From Paragordius varius (taxonomy: Eukaryota > Nematomorpha), in contig OZ176051.1 of assembly GCA_964247055.1 (NCBI GenBank), positions 13,206,001 through 13,270,000 of the forward strand: 64,000 nt of DNA. The letters run 5' to 3'. The notes under the pieces were generated by a model. It was not told where the DNA came from, ran no database searches, and worked only from the letters and a program-made list of their open reading frames with translations. This document shows positions 34,704-47,377 of the stretch, one piece after another. Within the stretch, counting starts at the first letter, position 1; the number at the start of each line of letters is the position of its first letter. A program made the position numbers and the translations under genes.

Positions 34704-37700
34704 CAGTATGCATTTTAATGTATGTTCAGTAATTTTATTGCCAGTCGAATAACATAAATGGTTTATCCAATGCGTAAAATACAGACCCACGAAATTATTT
34801 TGTAGTACACATATGAAAGAGGATTGACGTGAGAATTAACATAGGCTTTAATTTGATGGATATTTTGTAATGTTTTTGAGAATATTATAGCAATTTATGT
34901 TAACATTTGTAATATTGTTGTTACGTATTTAGATGCGGAATTTTGTGGTTTTTATCTTTGATAAATTAATGAATAGTAAAATACATTTTTTAAGATATTT
35001 ATTAATTATTCCTAAATTTAATAAATATTTTTCAACAGCTAAATACCTGTATTAATCAATCTTGGTATTATAATTTTATATAGTTTTTATTACTAATCAA
35101 AAAAACACAGGTAAATATATATTTGTGAAAATTTAAGTAGATTTTAGATTTTTGTCTTTTATGTTTTTTGTTAATTATTAATAATTTTTAAGTATTTCAG
35201 ACACTTTAATCAGGTAAATATTCGGTTTTTAAATTTAGTTAAATTTAATTTTTTTTGTTTTTTTATGTAACATTGTTAATTGTAATCAATTACTACATAT
35301 TTTGGCCATTTTAATAAGCAAAGGTAAAAATTGCGGTTTTTAATAAATTTAGTAAAAATTTAGTAATTTTTTTGTTTTTTAGGTTTTGCATTGTTAGTTG
35401 TAATTAATTACTACATATTTTGGACATTATAATGAATACAGATAAAAATTGCGGTTTTTTAACAAATTTAGTAAAAATTTAGTTTTTTTTTGTTTTTTAG
35501 GTTTTGCATTGTCAATTGTAATTAATTACTACATATTTTGGACATTTTAATAAATACAGGTAAAAATTGCGGTTTTTAACAAATTTCAAATTTAACATTT
35601 TTTGTATTTTGTATCATTGTTATTAATTACTAAATATTTTGGACATTTAAAAAACAGGGGAAAATTGCGGTTTTTAATAAATTAGTAAAATTTTTAATTT
35701 TTTGTCCAACCGTGCTAATTTATTAATTACTATGAATTATTTATACATTGATATATACAGGTAAATATTACTATTTGTGGTTTTTTAAATTTTTAGGAAA
35801 ATTATTTTTTTTGTTTTGCATTGATAACCAATATACAAATCTAGTTATATCTGAGCATATAGGTAAAAACGCATGTTACGGTTTTAGGTTTGACATTTAA
35901 TTTTCCAAATCCAACGATGTATATTTTAACAAATACCTTATGTCACCAAAGATTGAAAAAATGATCAAGATATATAAAACATCTTTTAATGTATCTGAAT
36001 ATGGCCAATAAATAAATTTATTTAAATTATAAATGTATAATTTTACAAAATATTCATAATATTATGTTTAAAATTAGCATTCTTCTTATTGATATTAATA
36101 CAGGTAATTTGTTTCTAATATTGATATACGATGCGGTGTACGTTCCTGATGATCTTATCTTAGATTGAAGAATATGAGATGCAAAAAATAATTAAATGCA
36201 GATTGAAAATTCAATCACCATCATTTTCTGGGTAGATTCCATCAACTAAAATATAAGATAGAAAGGTATTTATTAATATATTAGAAAATTGATACCTGGA
36301 TAGAAGTATTTTCAACATAATTTTAAATATTGGGGGCTAAAACATTCAAAGTTTGAAAGGGGAACTAAATAAGGTTGACTTGGCTTTTTAACAACTAAAT
36401 TTGCAAAAAATATTTTTTTTATGATAAAAAATTAAAAAATGTACTTTATGTTTTTGCGTTTTCGTTCTACTATCCTAAACTATAAATATGAAAAACTATT
36501 CTTCACCAAAGCGAACAATGTTAGTGTTGCCCGCTTAGTTTTTGGAGTGCTGTTGCATTAAAAGCTTTAAAAATATTTGTTTTTATTTTCTATTTGACGT
36601 CATTGGTGAAATCATATAAGCCTTTTCATATTTATAGTTTAGATTTAAATAGTAGAACGAAAACGCAAAAACATAAATTATCATTTTTGAATTTTTTATC
36701 ATGAAGAAAATATTTTTTGCAAATTTAGTTGTTAAAAAGCCAAGTCAACCTTATTTAGTTCCCTTTCAAACTTTGAATGTTTTAGCCCACAATATTTAAA
36801 ATTATGTTTAAAATACTTCTATCCAGGTATATTCTAAAATATTAATAAATACCTTTCTATCTTATATTTTAGCTGATGGAATCTACCCAGAAAATGATGG
36901 TGATTGAATTTTCAATCTGCATTTAATTATTTTTTGCATCTCATATTCTTCAATCTAAGATAAGATCATCAGGAACGCACACCGCATCGCATATCAATAT
37001 TAGAAACAAATTACCTGTATTAATATCAATAAGAAGAATGCTAATTTTAAACATAATATTAGGAATATTTTGTATAATTATACATTTATAATTAAAATAA
37101 ATTTATTTATATTTGGCGATATTCAGATACAAAAGATGTTTTATATATCTTGATTATTTTTTCAATCTTTGGTGACATAAGGTGTTTGTTAAAATATACA
37201 TCGTTGGATTTGGAAAATAAAATGTCAAACCTAAAACCGTAACATGCGTTTTTACCTATATGCTCAGATATAACTATATTTGTATATTAGTTATCAATGC
37301 AAAACAAATAATCCTAAAAATTTAAAAAACCGCAAATCATAGTAATATTTACCTGTATATCTCAATGTATAAAAAATATATAGTAAGAAATAAATTAGCA
37401 AGGTTGGACAAAAGATTAAAAATTTTACTAATTTATTAAAAACCGTAATTTTCCCCCGTTTTTTAAATGTCCAAAATATTTAGTAATTAATAGCAATGAT
37501 ACAAAATACAAAAAAGTTAAATTTGAAATTTGTTAAAAACCGCAATTTTTACCTTTATTTATTGAAATGTCCAAAATACGTAGTAATTAATTACAATTAA
37601 CAATGCAAAACCTAAAAAACAAAAAAAACTAAATTTTTACAAAATTATTTAAAAACTACAATTTTTACCTGTATTTATTATAATGTCCAAAATATGTAGT

Positions 37701-38613
37701 AATTAATTACAACTAACAATGCGAAACCTAAAAAACAAAAAATAACTAAATTTTTACTAAATTTGTTAAAAACCGCAATTTTTACCTGTCAAAATATGTA
37801 GTAATTAATTAACTAACAATGCAAAACCTAAAAAACAAAAAAAAACTAAATTTATACTAAATTTATTAAAAACCGCAATTTTTTATTATAATGTCCAAAA
37901 TATGTAGTAATTATATACAACTAACAATGCAAAACCTAAAAAACAAAGAAACTAAATTTTTACTAAATTTGTTAAAAGCCGCAATTTTTAACTGTATTTA
38001 TTAAAATGTCCAAAATATGTAGTAATTGATTACAATTAACAATGTTATATAAAAAACAAAAAAATTTAATTTGACTAAATTTAAAAACCGAATATTTACC
38101 TGATTAAAATGTCTGAAATACTTAAAAATTATTAATAATTAACAATGCAAGTAAAAGACAAAAATCTAAAATCTACTCAAATTTTCACAAATATATATTT
38201 ACCTGTTTTTAATTAATAACAACTATATAAAATTATAATACCAAGATTGATTAATACAGTTATTTAGCATGTTGAAAAATATTTATTATTAAATTTAGAT
38301 ATAATTAATATAAAATATCTTAAAATACGTATTTTACTATTCATTAATTTATCAAAGATAAAAACCCACAAAATTCCGCATCTAAATGCGTAACAACAAT
38401 ATTACAAATGTTAACATAAATTGCTATAATATTCTCAAAATTGAACATTACAAAATATCCATCAAATTAAAGCCTATGTTAATTCTCACGTCAATGCTCT
38501 TTCATATGTGTACTACGAAATAATTTCGTGGGTCAGTATTTTACGCATTGGATAAACCATTTATTTATTCGACTGGCAATAAACTTAATGAACATACAAT
38601 AAAATGCATACTG
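34704..38613. mobile_element. Giant foldback element, copy 1 (3.9 kb palindrome)
   Basis: Begins TA-CAGTATGCATTTTA and ends with the inverse, GCATACTG-TA, so a TA target duplication is likely. The two arms, each about 1.8-1.9 kb, are inverse copies along their length with small gaps. Between them lies a unique loop of about 140 bp (36497-36640). Each arm holds about nine tandem units of 95-125 bp. No open frame of interest is present. A second copy lies at 56256-59833. TA target and inverted ends suggest a non-autonomous Tc1/mariner-type element, but its length and internal arrays resemble foldback elements. Confidence 0.88.
35100..36110 (+). repeat. Tandem array of ~110-bp units in the left foldback arm
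   Basis: Units begin ACAGGTAAAAATTGCGGTTT, run through a T-rich stretch ending TTTTTTAGG, then TTTTGCATTGTTAATTGTAA and TACTACATATTTTGGACATT, before the next ACAGGTAAA. Starts fall near 35109, 35213, 35320, 35437, 35557, 35655, 35758, 35860 and 36101. The right arm (about 37000-38200) repeats this in inverse order. Confidence 0.85.
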
Positions 38614-39325
38614 TAACTTTATAATAATTAAATTATTTATGGATTCTAAAAGTCGTATATCCAAAAATTACAAAAGAATTTAATGTATACTATTTTTGCT
38701 ATAAAAATTTAATATCCTTCATTCTTACATTAAAAACTTAATTTATCATCAAATAATAGCTTTATGCCATTGGCATTTAAAATTTTGTTTTATTAATCTT
38801 TTGTGTGTTGCTAATAATTGCTTGCCTATTTTAGTATTATAAATATTCTCGTTAGAGTTGGAACAATTATTCGTCATATTGTCATTTTAAATTGGTTAAA
38901 GGTGTTTATATTTTACATATTTATTAGCATGTATGAGATGTTCCTTTTTAATGCTTACATATATGAGTGCAACATATATACGCTAACCCACACGCAAAAA
39001 ATTATTAACAATAGCATTTGTTACATATTAAATTTGTACCCTAATTCATTCTTCAGTTCTTAAAGATTATGATAACATTCGAAACTGACTAAATGTATGA
39101 TAAAAGTGCTATAATATAGCACTTTGATTTATATTAAAGTAACAGAAAAAGTGGTTTTTTGCATTATCTTTATATTTAGCTTTTGGACAGATTGGCTAAT
39201 TTACTATATGGTACAAGTTTTTTTATATAAATCTTTTTTATATTTCTTTTGATCCATGTTATGTACGAGCAAATTTTTGCAGATTTTAATTTATTCCATA
39301 TTGTTTGAAATATTTAATGTTAAAC

Positions 39326-39832
39326 AGTCCTGGGGTCCCAACCCCAATTCGAATCAGAGGACTGAAATGAATGTGTTGTATCCAACTGTTAATTAAGCAA
39401 AGAGCACCAGATGCTCGCTTATAATTTGGAAATTTAATAAATATATTTACCCTTGGATACAACACATTTTTATATCCTTAATTCACGTTGAATAACTAGT
39501 GACCCAAGCCAGTTTATATCAAATATTAAAAAAAAATTAAAATATTTAAAGATATTACCTTTCTAAAAAAACCTATCTGTTTTATTTATGTTCATGGCAT
39601 TTTAGTAAAAAATTATCTTTAATTTTAGCGTTAAAATAAAAAAACGTGATATCTTACAAAAATGTTCTAAAATTAAAATGGTGTAGAAGTAGTTAAATAT
39701 GGCGCTTTTATTTTAGTTTTATTTAAAGTAGAAGCATAAATTTAAAATTTAAAAACCGTCGCTTTGAGTAGTTTTTTAATAATATCCATTTAAAATGGTC
39801 TGGAGTCACTAGTTACACAAATATAAATCGAA
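39326..39832. mobile_element. Two abutting fragments of the 'ACACTTCG' MITE family
   Basis: 39326-39393 matches only the right end of the family (CCTGGGGT, GAATCAGAGGACTGAAATGA, then GTTGTATCCAACTGTTAA). About 39463-39832 is a more diverged copy in the opposite sense, running from TTGGATACAACACA to AATCGAAGCGTTA with central ACTAGTGACCC and CACTAGTTAC arms. Confidence 0.65.
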
Positions 39833-40377
39833 GCGTTAGATTATGAACTGGATTTTCAACAAAATATTTCTTTATAAAATAAATTTTAACTCCACAACTT
39901 TAAAATTTAAATATATTATATAAATATTAGAGTAAATTAATATATATATATATATCGATCTATAATTAAATTTTATGGATATTAGTTAAAATTCTTGAAA
40001 CTATAATGAACTAATTTTTTAGTTAAGTTATATGTTAATTGTAATTATATAACAGAAATTAGGTTTTCAACAAAAGTTATATAATATATATGTTGATAAT
40101 AATTTTATTGGATATTAACCAGCTATCCAGACAAAACAAAAATAAATATTTAAAGCTGGCGATTTTTAATTGGCTAAAAATCGAGATGTTTATTGAAATA
40201 ATGTTACATATAATGGTAAACAAGCTAAAGAGCAGTATATATTTTTTGTATCACATTTTATTTTAATATTTTTTTAGTTCTTTTAATACAAGTAATATTA
40301 TTTTTGATAAAATTAATCATAGTTTAACATTTATATTATCATTTATTGTGATATATAGGGCAATTCCATAAAACGTT

Positions 40378-40432
40378 ATGAAGCTTTTTATCTGTTTTCT
40401 AACTCTGTTAGTTGTTTGTGCCGAATGTAAAG
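40378..40432 (+). CDS. Signal-peptide exon of the secreted-protein gene
   Basis: ATG followed by Lys and a 12-residue hydrophobic core, with a plausible cleavage site after VVCA. The exon ends phase 1 at AAAG before gttagc. The hydrophobic core, basic N-terminus and consensus donor make a real first exon likely even if the downstream partners are wrong. Confidence 0.6.
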
Positions 40433-42736
40433 GTTAGCGTTTATTTTATTATATACAATATATAACTATTTACATTTTATATAAGCACAAAAAATTATTA
40501 ATTTTGACCTGTTATAAATGCAGAGGCCATTCAGATAAGTCATTAAACCGTTTTAATTTGCTCATGTCAATAAGCCAACTAAAATTCATCCCATTTTTAT
40601 TAATAAATGCTTTTGAAATTTAAATTACCAAAATGGGGGCTTATTATTTCCATGCCATATAAAAAATTTGACTTGGGACAGTTAATTGCAATGGCCCTAA
40701 TAAATGATAATATTTGGCATTGGTAACCATAATGATTAAAATATCTTTATGAAATTATTTAAAAAAAAAGCACCGGATTATTGCATTTAGTATAATAAGT
40801 TGTTAAATAAATTTTTTATATGATTAACATTATATACTTTTGTATTTGTGGTTTTTATTTATTGGTTAGAGGGTAAATAACACAAATCCTTTGATTCAAA
40901 TCGGGTAACTAGTGACCCTAAAAATCGAATGTTTCCCATATCATGGAATGTAAACCATTGTAAATGTTAACACTCAATTAATATAAATGAATCGTAATAT
41001 AAAAACCATTTTCTAAAATCAATTTGATATAACTTATATTATGATAAAGACATAAGTAAAAATTTAGGCAACATGACATGAGTGCATTTGTTAAATATAA
41101 AATGCAAAATAAACCATCATTTCTGTTTAATAATCTTAGATGTCATTTTAATTGAATAATAACTTTATAATAAAACACAAAAATGTTGTAAAAAATGGCG
41201 TCAAAGTAGTTTGAATTGGAGCAAGCGAATTTTATTATATATTATGGCTTATTTTTTTATAGAATAGAAGCTTGAGTTATTGGAATCTCCTTCATTAGTT
41301 TTTTTTATAATATCAATTTAAATACGGTCGGGAATCACTAGTTACCCCAATTCATCAAAATGACAGCAAAAGATAGGTCATTTGAAATATTTTCTATAGC
41401 AAAAGCGTGTTCCTTAAAATAATAATAATTCAAACTGACTATTTTTTCGCTAAAAACGTTTTTTTATGAAACTGTTTACTTGTGAAAATAGAATATATTC
41501 AATTTAGGTCATCTATTATTTTTATAAAAAGATATTTGGCAGTATCGTTGTTATGTTATTGAAATGAAGTTTAAACAGTTAAAACATTGCTGGTATAAAA
41601 ACATGCTGAACCAACGGTTCCAGTCTAATCACAAAATTTGATTATCATATGTAATTTACTTCAATAGGGGAAAAAAATAATTACGATTGATATTCAATCT
41701 TTTACTAAAAGTTTGCTTGCTACCATTGTTCTTTGGTTACCTAAATTTTACGTTTATAACATAATAAAAATGGGTAAAAATTTTGATTCATATTTGAGTA
41801 ATGAAAATAAATACTAAAAAAATATTATTTTTAAAAATGATGAACGGTTCTATAAAAAAGCCTGTTGTATATATTCTTGCTTCCATTAAATTATTTTACA
41901 TTCCAAAAGATTTTTATATATTTGAAATAAAATAAGAAATAAAAATTCTGAATCGATGAACAAAATTACGCACTTGCCAACCAGATAAATCTAAAGCTAA
42001 ATTCAAATTTTTCCCCATATTTATAAAAATTGATATGAAAATAAATATATAAATACTTCTAACCTAGGGTAGTTTTATGGAGCCAAGATTTTAAAATTTG
42101 AAGATTTAAAAAAGTATATAAGATATTTGCCCAGATTTAAAAATATCCTTTCTCAACTTTTTATTTCAGAAGCATGCTTTAAAAATTTGAATTGTGTAAA
42201 AAATTGTAAAAATACCATCTAAACTCTTAGCCGCTATTTTGTTAATATTTTACATAATACATAAAAATTAGTGCAATATCCACTTTTTATGTTATATTAA
42301 TGTTAGTAGATGTAATTACTTTAATTTTAGCTTTAAAATCAAAGAACACGTTTGAAAAAATGTTAATAAAAATTGCGAAGCACTTTTCTATGGAGCTATA
42401 TTTCAAAACTAGGCTTATTTATAAAATTATTATTTGGCTAAAAGCGATTTTGGGGGCCGCCCTTGAAAAGGATTGTAGTATCAATTTAAATATTCTGGAT
42501 AATTGAAGATTTAAACAGCTAATGGCCAGGTCAGAAAAAGTAATAAATTTAAGCTCTCAATTACGTTTATACCTAATATATATATTTAAAATATGCTGTT
42601 TGGTTTAACTTTTTCCTAATTTTATACTCGAAAAAAACTTTATAAATCTACAGGAAAATACCGTTTATCTCAGTGCTGGCTTTATCACATTATATAGATT
42701 GGCAACACATAGCGTATGAAAATAACAAAATGTTAA

Positions 42737-42768
<32 letters not shown>

Positions 42769-45700
42769 TACATTACTTTGCTTATATTATTTAACATTCT
42801 GATTTTGTTTTCTTATACACTGCTGTCTGGTCAATTGACGAAATATAGTGTGAATAAGCCGCAATGCATCTTTTATATAAAATATTCTAAAATATTAATA
42901 GATTTTAAAAGAATATTATAAGTTTTTACAGTCATTTTAACTAATTTTATAATTACTCTCAAGAAAGACTGAGCCATATCAATTATAACATAATAATGGT
43001 GTGATATTGAGTTAAATTTATAAATATGCATCATATGGAATTTTTGTCCTATTACAAATAAAATTGAATGGGATAAAAAATTACTAATTTATTTGCTGAA
43101 TGCAAATTATAAATTTTACAAATTTATATTAAAATTGGAAATATAGGGAGTTATGTTTTGATCACTTTAATATTGAATATATATGGAAAAATTAAAATAT
43201 AATTAGCTCTATCAATATATTTAAAAATTATCATGGTGTTGAAATAATACATGTTATATGCAGACATTATTATTGTTTATATTTACATTTAGATCTGGAT
43301 TGTAAACCAAAAACAAAGAAAATGGAGGTTATTATAATATAAATAGCTTTTGTTAAAAAATTTACTATTTGACTGACAATCTAAATTCGTGACCAGAACT
43401 CTTCTTTGGTTTCAAATTTATAATAATTTATTGATTTAAAAAACCTTCTCCGTATTCTTGATGAAAAAACCGAGCTGCATTTGAAAAATACATGGCATTA
43501 ATATATATTTTATTAGATTTGAAACGTAAGATTTAAAAGAAATTCACGAATTCGGAAAGCGTATTAAGAAAATCAATTTAACTTAGACAAAAGGATCTTC
43601 TTTAAACTAAAATTTCATAATTTTGGCCAATGTTTCTCAAGTGTACTCCTGCTCTGAATTTTAATGCAATTTTTCTGGACACGTCCTTTGCATGATTTGA
43701 ATATGTTCCCTAAATAGAGCTCTATCATAAATATTTGAAAGTTAATATATATATATACATATATATTTGATTTTAATTTAAACATATAATCATTATAACT
43801 TAATTTTCGATTCAACTAAATTGGTTAAAATATGCATGGCAGGATTAAATGTATTATATGTATAACACAGTGCGCACAAAAATACGAACATGAGTTTTAT
43901 CTAGAATAATAAGAAATCCCTTGGAAAATGAGACCCAAAAAATTTAGGGGCAAAAATGCGCCCCAAAATGGAAATCTTCCATTTTTTCATTTTTGACTAG
44001 AAATAGATTTTTGTCCATATTTTTAATATTATTGAGCATATGTAAAAAAAATTATTTGCAAAAACTCCATATTGTTATTATTATAGATGACTTATATTAA
44101 ATATACCAAAAAGTTGGTATGTCTAATAAAGGCTATCTATCTTTATAAGCCCCTCAAAAAATTTGTATTTTTTGAAATATTTTCGTTATTTTTATTTTAT
44201 TTTCCTCACATGCTTCTTGTTTAACAACAACATAAAGCCACAATTTTCAAATGCGAATACAGAAAAAGCCACCAAAACTTTAAAATTAAATTCCCATTAC
44301 ATTGTAAAAAAAGCTAAAAATTTATTGAATACAAATCCATTATCAGTTTTTCAGTATATGTAATCGTAATAATTGCTGTTTTGGACTTTTGTTTGATTTA
44401 AAATTTGAGCAATAGAGTTCCTAGAGATTATTAAAAAATGTCATAACAATTTTGGTGCAAGTATAATTCTATTTTGTAACTAAAATTATATGAAGAAAAT
44501 ATACGTGAAACTTAATCAACCATTAATAATTCTTTACAAATAAAATTTAATAAGTTAAATATGGTATTTAGCAGGTAACTATTTGATTAGCAAATAAAGC
44601 TATTTATATTTCCGATGCTGCCTTCTGCATATCAAAAGGTCTTTAATTAAATTTATTATATAGATTAAATAGTATATAAACATTCCAAAGTAATGTAATG
44701 AGAATCTCATAACTTTGAAGTTTTAATGGTTTTTTCTGTATTCGCATTTGAAGCGGCTTTATGTTATTATGAAACAATGAGAAGCATGTGAGGAAAATAA
44801 AATACAAATAACCAAAATATTCCAAAAAATACAAATATTTTGAGAAACTTAAAAAGTTACATAGCCTTTATCAGACATACCAACTCTTGGTATGTTTAAT
44901 ATAAGTCATAAACTCAAATAATAATAACAATATGGAGCTTTTACAAATAATTTTTCAATGTCATAAAATTTACGAATTTCTATTTTTGTGGAATTAAAAT
45001 TATTGATACTTTAAAGTATTTTTATGTATTTTTCTTAAGAATATATTAGGTTTATAATATAAAGTTTTATCGTGCTTTTGATCTATAAGTAAAAAATATG
45101 GACAAAAATCTATTTCTAGTCAAAAATGAAAAAATGGATGATTTACATTTTGGGGCGCATTTTTGCCCCTATTTTGGAGTCAAGGGATTTTTTTTTATTG
45201 TAGATAAAACTCATATTCATTTATTTTTTTAACCCCCTTTTTTGCCAGTGCAATAGATAAGATAAAAGTTTTAATTGATAATAAGTAAATTATAACTTTA
45301 TAAATCTTCAACAATCTATTTCTATTGGAGTTTAATATCTTAGAGGGATTTTAATAAATATTTTAATATAAAAATTCCTTTAGCCCTTTACATTATACAA
45401 ATATTTTAATGTAAAACTGTAAAAATCGTCATCTCAAAAATTTTCGCAGCCATTTTTTAAATTATTAGAAAGGCAAATAAATGTTTATTATGCTTATGTA
45501 AATATTTAACTTTACAGGCTACATTTAGCAAAAACCTGATATTGATATTATTATTAGCTGTTCGTTTCAATCGTGTTTTGGTCCCAATTCTAGACTGAAG
45601 AAGTCATACTGTAAAAAATATAAAATAAACTATATAATACATGACAATGTTTGATAAATAAATTTTAACTAAAATAATTTTCAAAACTGTAGTTTATTTA

Positions 45701-47339
45701 GTATAATGAGTTTTGGGATATAAAACTACCCCAATATGTAAACTAGGACAAAAAAGTGAAAAGATTAAGAAGTTAAAATAATATAAAAATTGATTTCATT
45801 AAAAATAATCGAAGGCGTTCTTTTACAAAATCGCGACAGTTTTTAAAACTGAGTGTTGATAATATGGTAATGCATTAGATCAGGGTGAAGCTCTTCGAAA
45901 TACAAGATATTTGAATAAATCTACCAAATTCGAAATGAAAAAGCTAAAAATTAAAATGAAGTGGATTCTACAATCTTATGTTTGAAAAATAATTTTTGTT
46001 AATGCCCATTCAAATGCGGCTTGACGGATTTTTTGACCCAAAATGCGGCCTGCAAAGTCAATTATCGTGGGACCTGCATATTACCGCAAATGTTTTTATG
46101 AATGATAAATAGAAGTTGCAATCATTATTAGATGATTGATATCGATTTTAGTTACGGCTAAAAATATCTTGGTTCCATTACTTACATAAAACCTAATTTT
46201 ATTAATTTTTGCCAATAAATGCCAAGCTAAAAAAATATATTTATAAAGTATTAAATAATTTGATAACAATAAAGTTCTAATTACGATTAAATATATATAC
46301 CAGCAAAAAATATCATTATAGACACTAAAACCGTTCGAACCCTTTAGGAAACGGTTAACGAATTAATTTTAAATTTTTACAGGTCAAATTATTCGGTTTT
46401 ACAAAAAATACATATATTTACCCATAAATATTCAATTAATATATTCATTTATATGATTTAATATAATTTTTTATGTTTAGGAGTGTACTGTTAAGTAAGC
46501 CAATAACATTATAATTAAATACTATATCTTCTTACATAAACAATGGGCTATTTTATCAAATGAGGGATAAAAGTGATATAACTATTTTATTATTACAATT
46601 ATAAATCAGCTAAAATTAAATGTATTTATTGGGTGAATTTTCGATCACTACTAATAATTTTTGTCAACGTAAAAATAAAATTAAAATATAAACTAGAAAT
46701 TAAAGTATAAAGCAAAATTAAATAAAAAGTTTTTTTAGGGATAAACACTTACGCATTTATCAGCCATAATTAATATGCGGCGTATGTTTTAGAATATGAC
46801 CCATTCAAATCAAATTCACCCTTGAACAATCTAAATTCATCACCCTCAAACATTCAAATTTACCCTAAAAATAAATTATGTCTTTTGGTTAATATATCTT
46901 ATTATTTATGAAATATATCTTTGTCGCTTAGTTTATTATTTTTTCAGAATTATTTTAATCAAACTAAATTTTTTAAAAACATAAAAAAATATAATATTTA
47001 ATCTTAAACAACACATATAAGGTATATTTTAATTGTTTAAGGGTGAATATGAATTGTTAAAAGGTTGAGGTGTAAATGAAATATATATAATGATTTGTCT
47101 ATGTTAAAAAATTAATATAATATCAAAGTTTGTAAATTTGTTTTAATTCAGTTATAATCTATATAATTTATATTTATGCATCAAGATGTTTTAATGAAGG
47201 TGGTTTTAATTAATAAATCGCATATTGAATTTCGATAAATTATTGCTCTACGGTTTGCGATTTATGAGCTATATAATAATTGCAAAAATAGTAAATTTAG
47301 AGCACATTATCATAACTTTTAATGGAGGCTAAAATAAAA

Positions 47340-47377
<38 letters not shown>

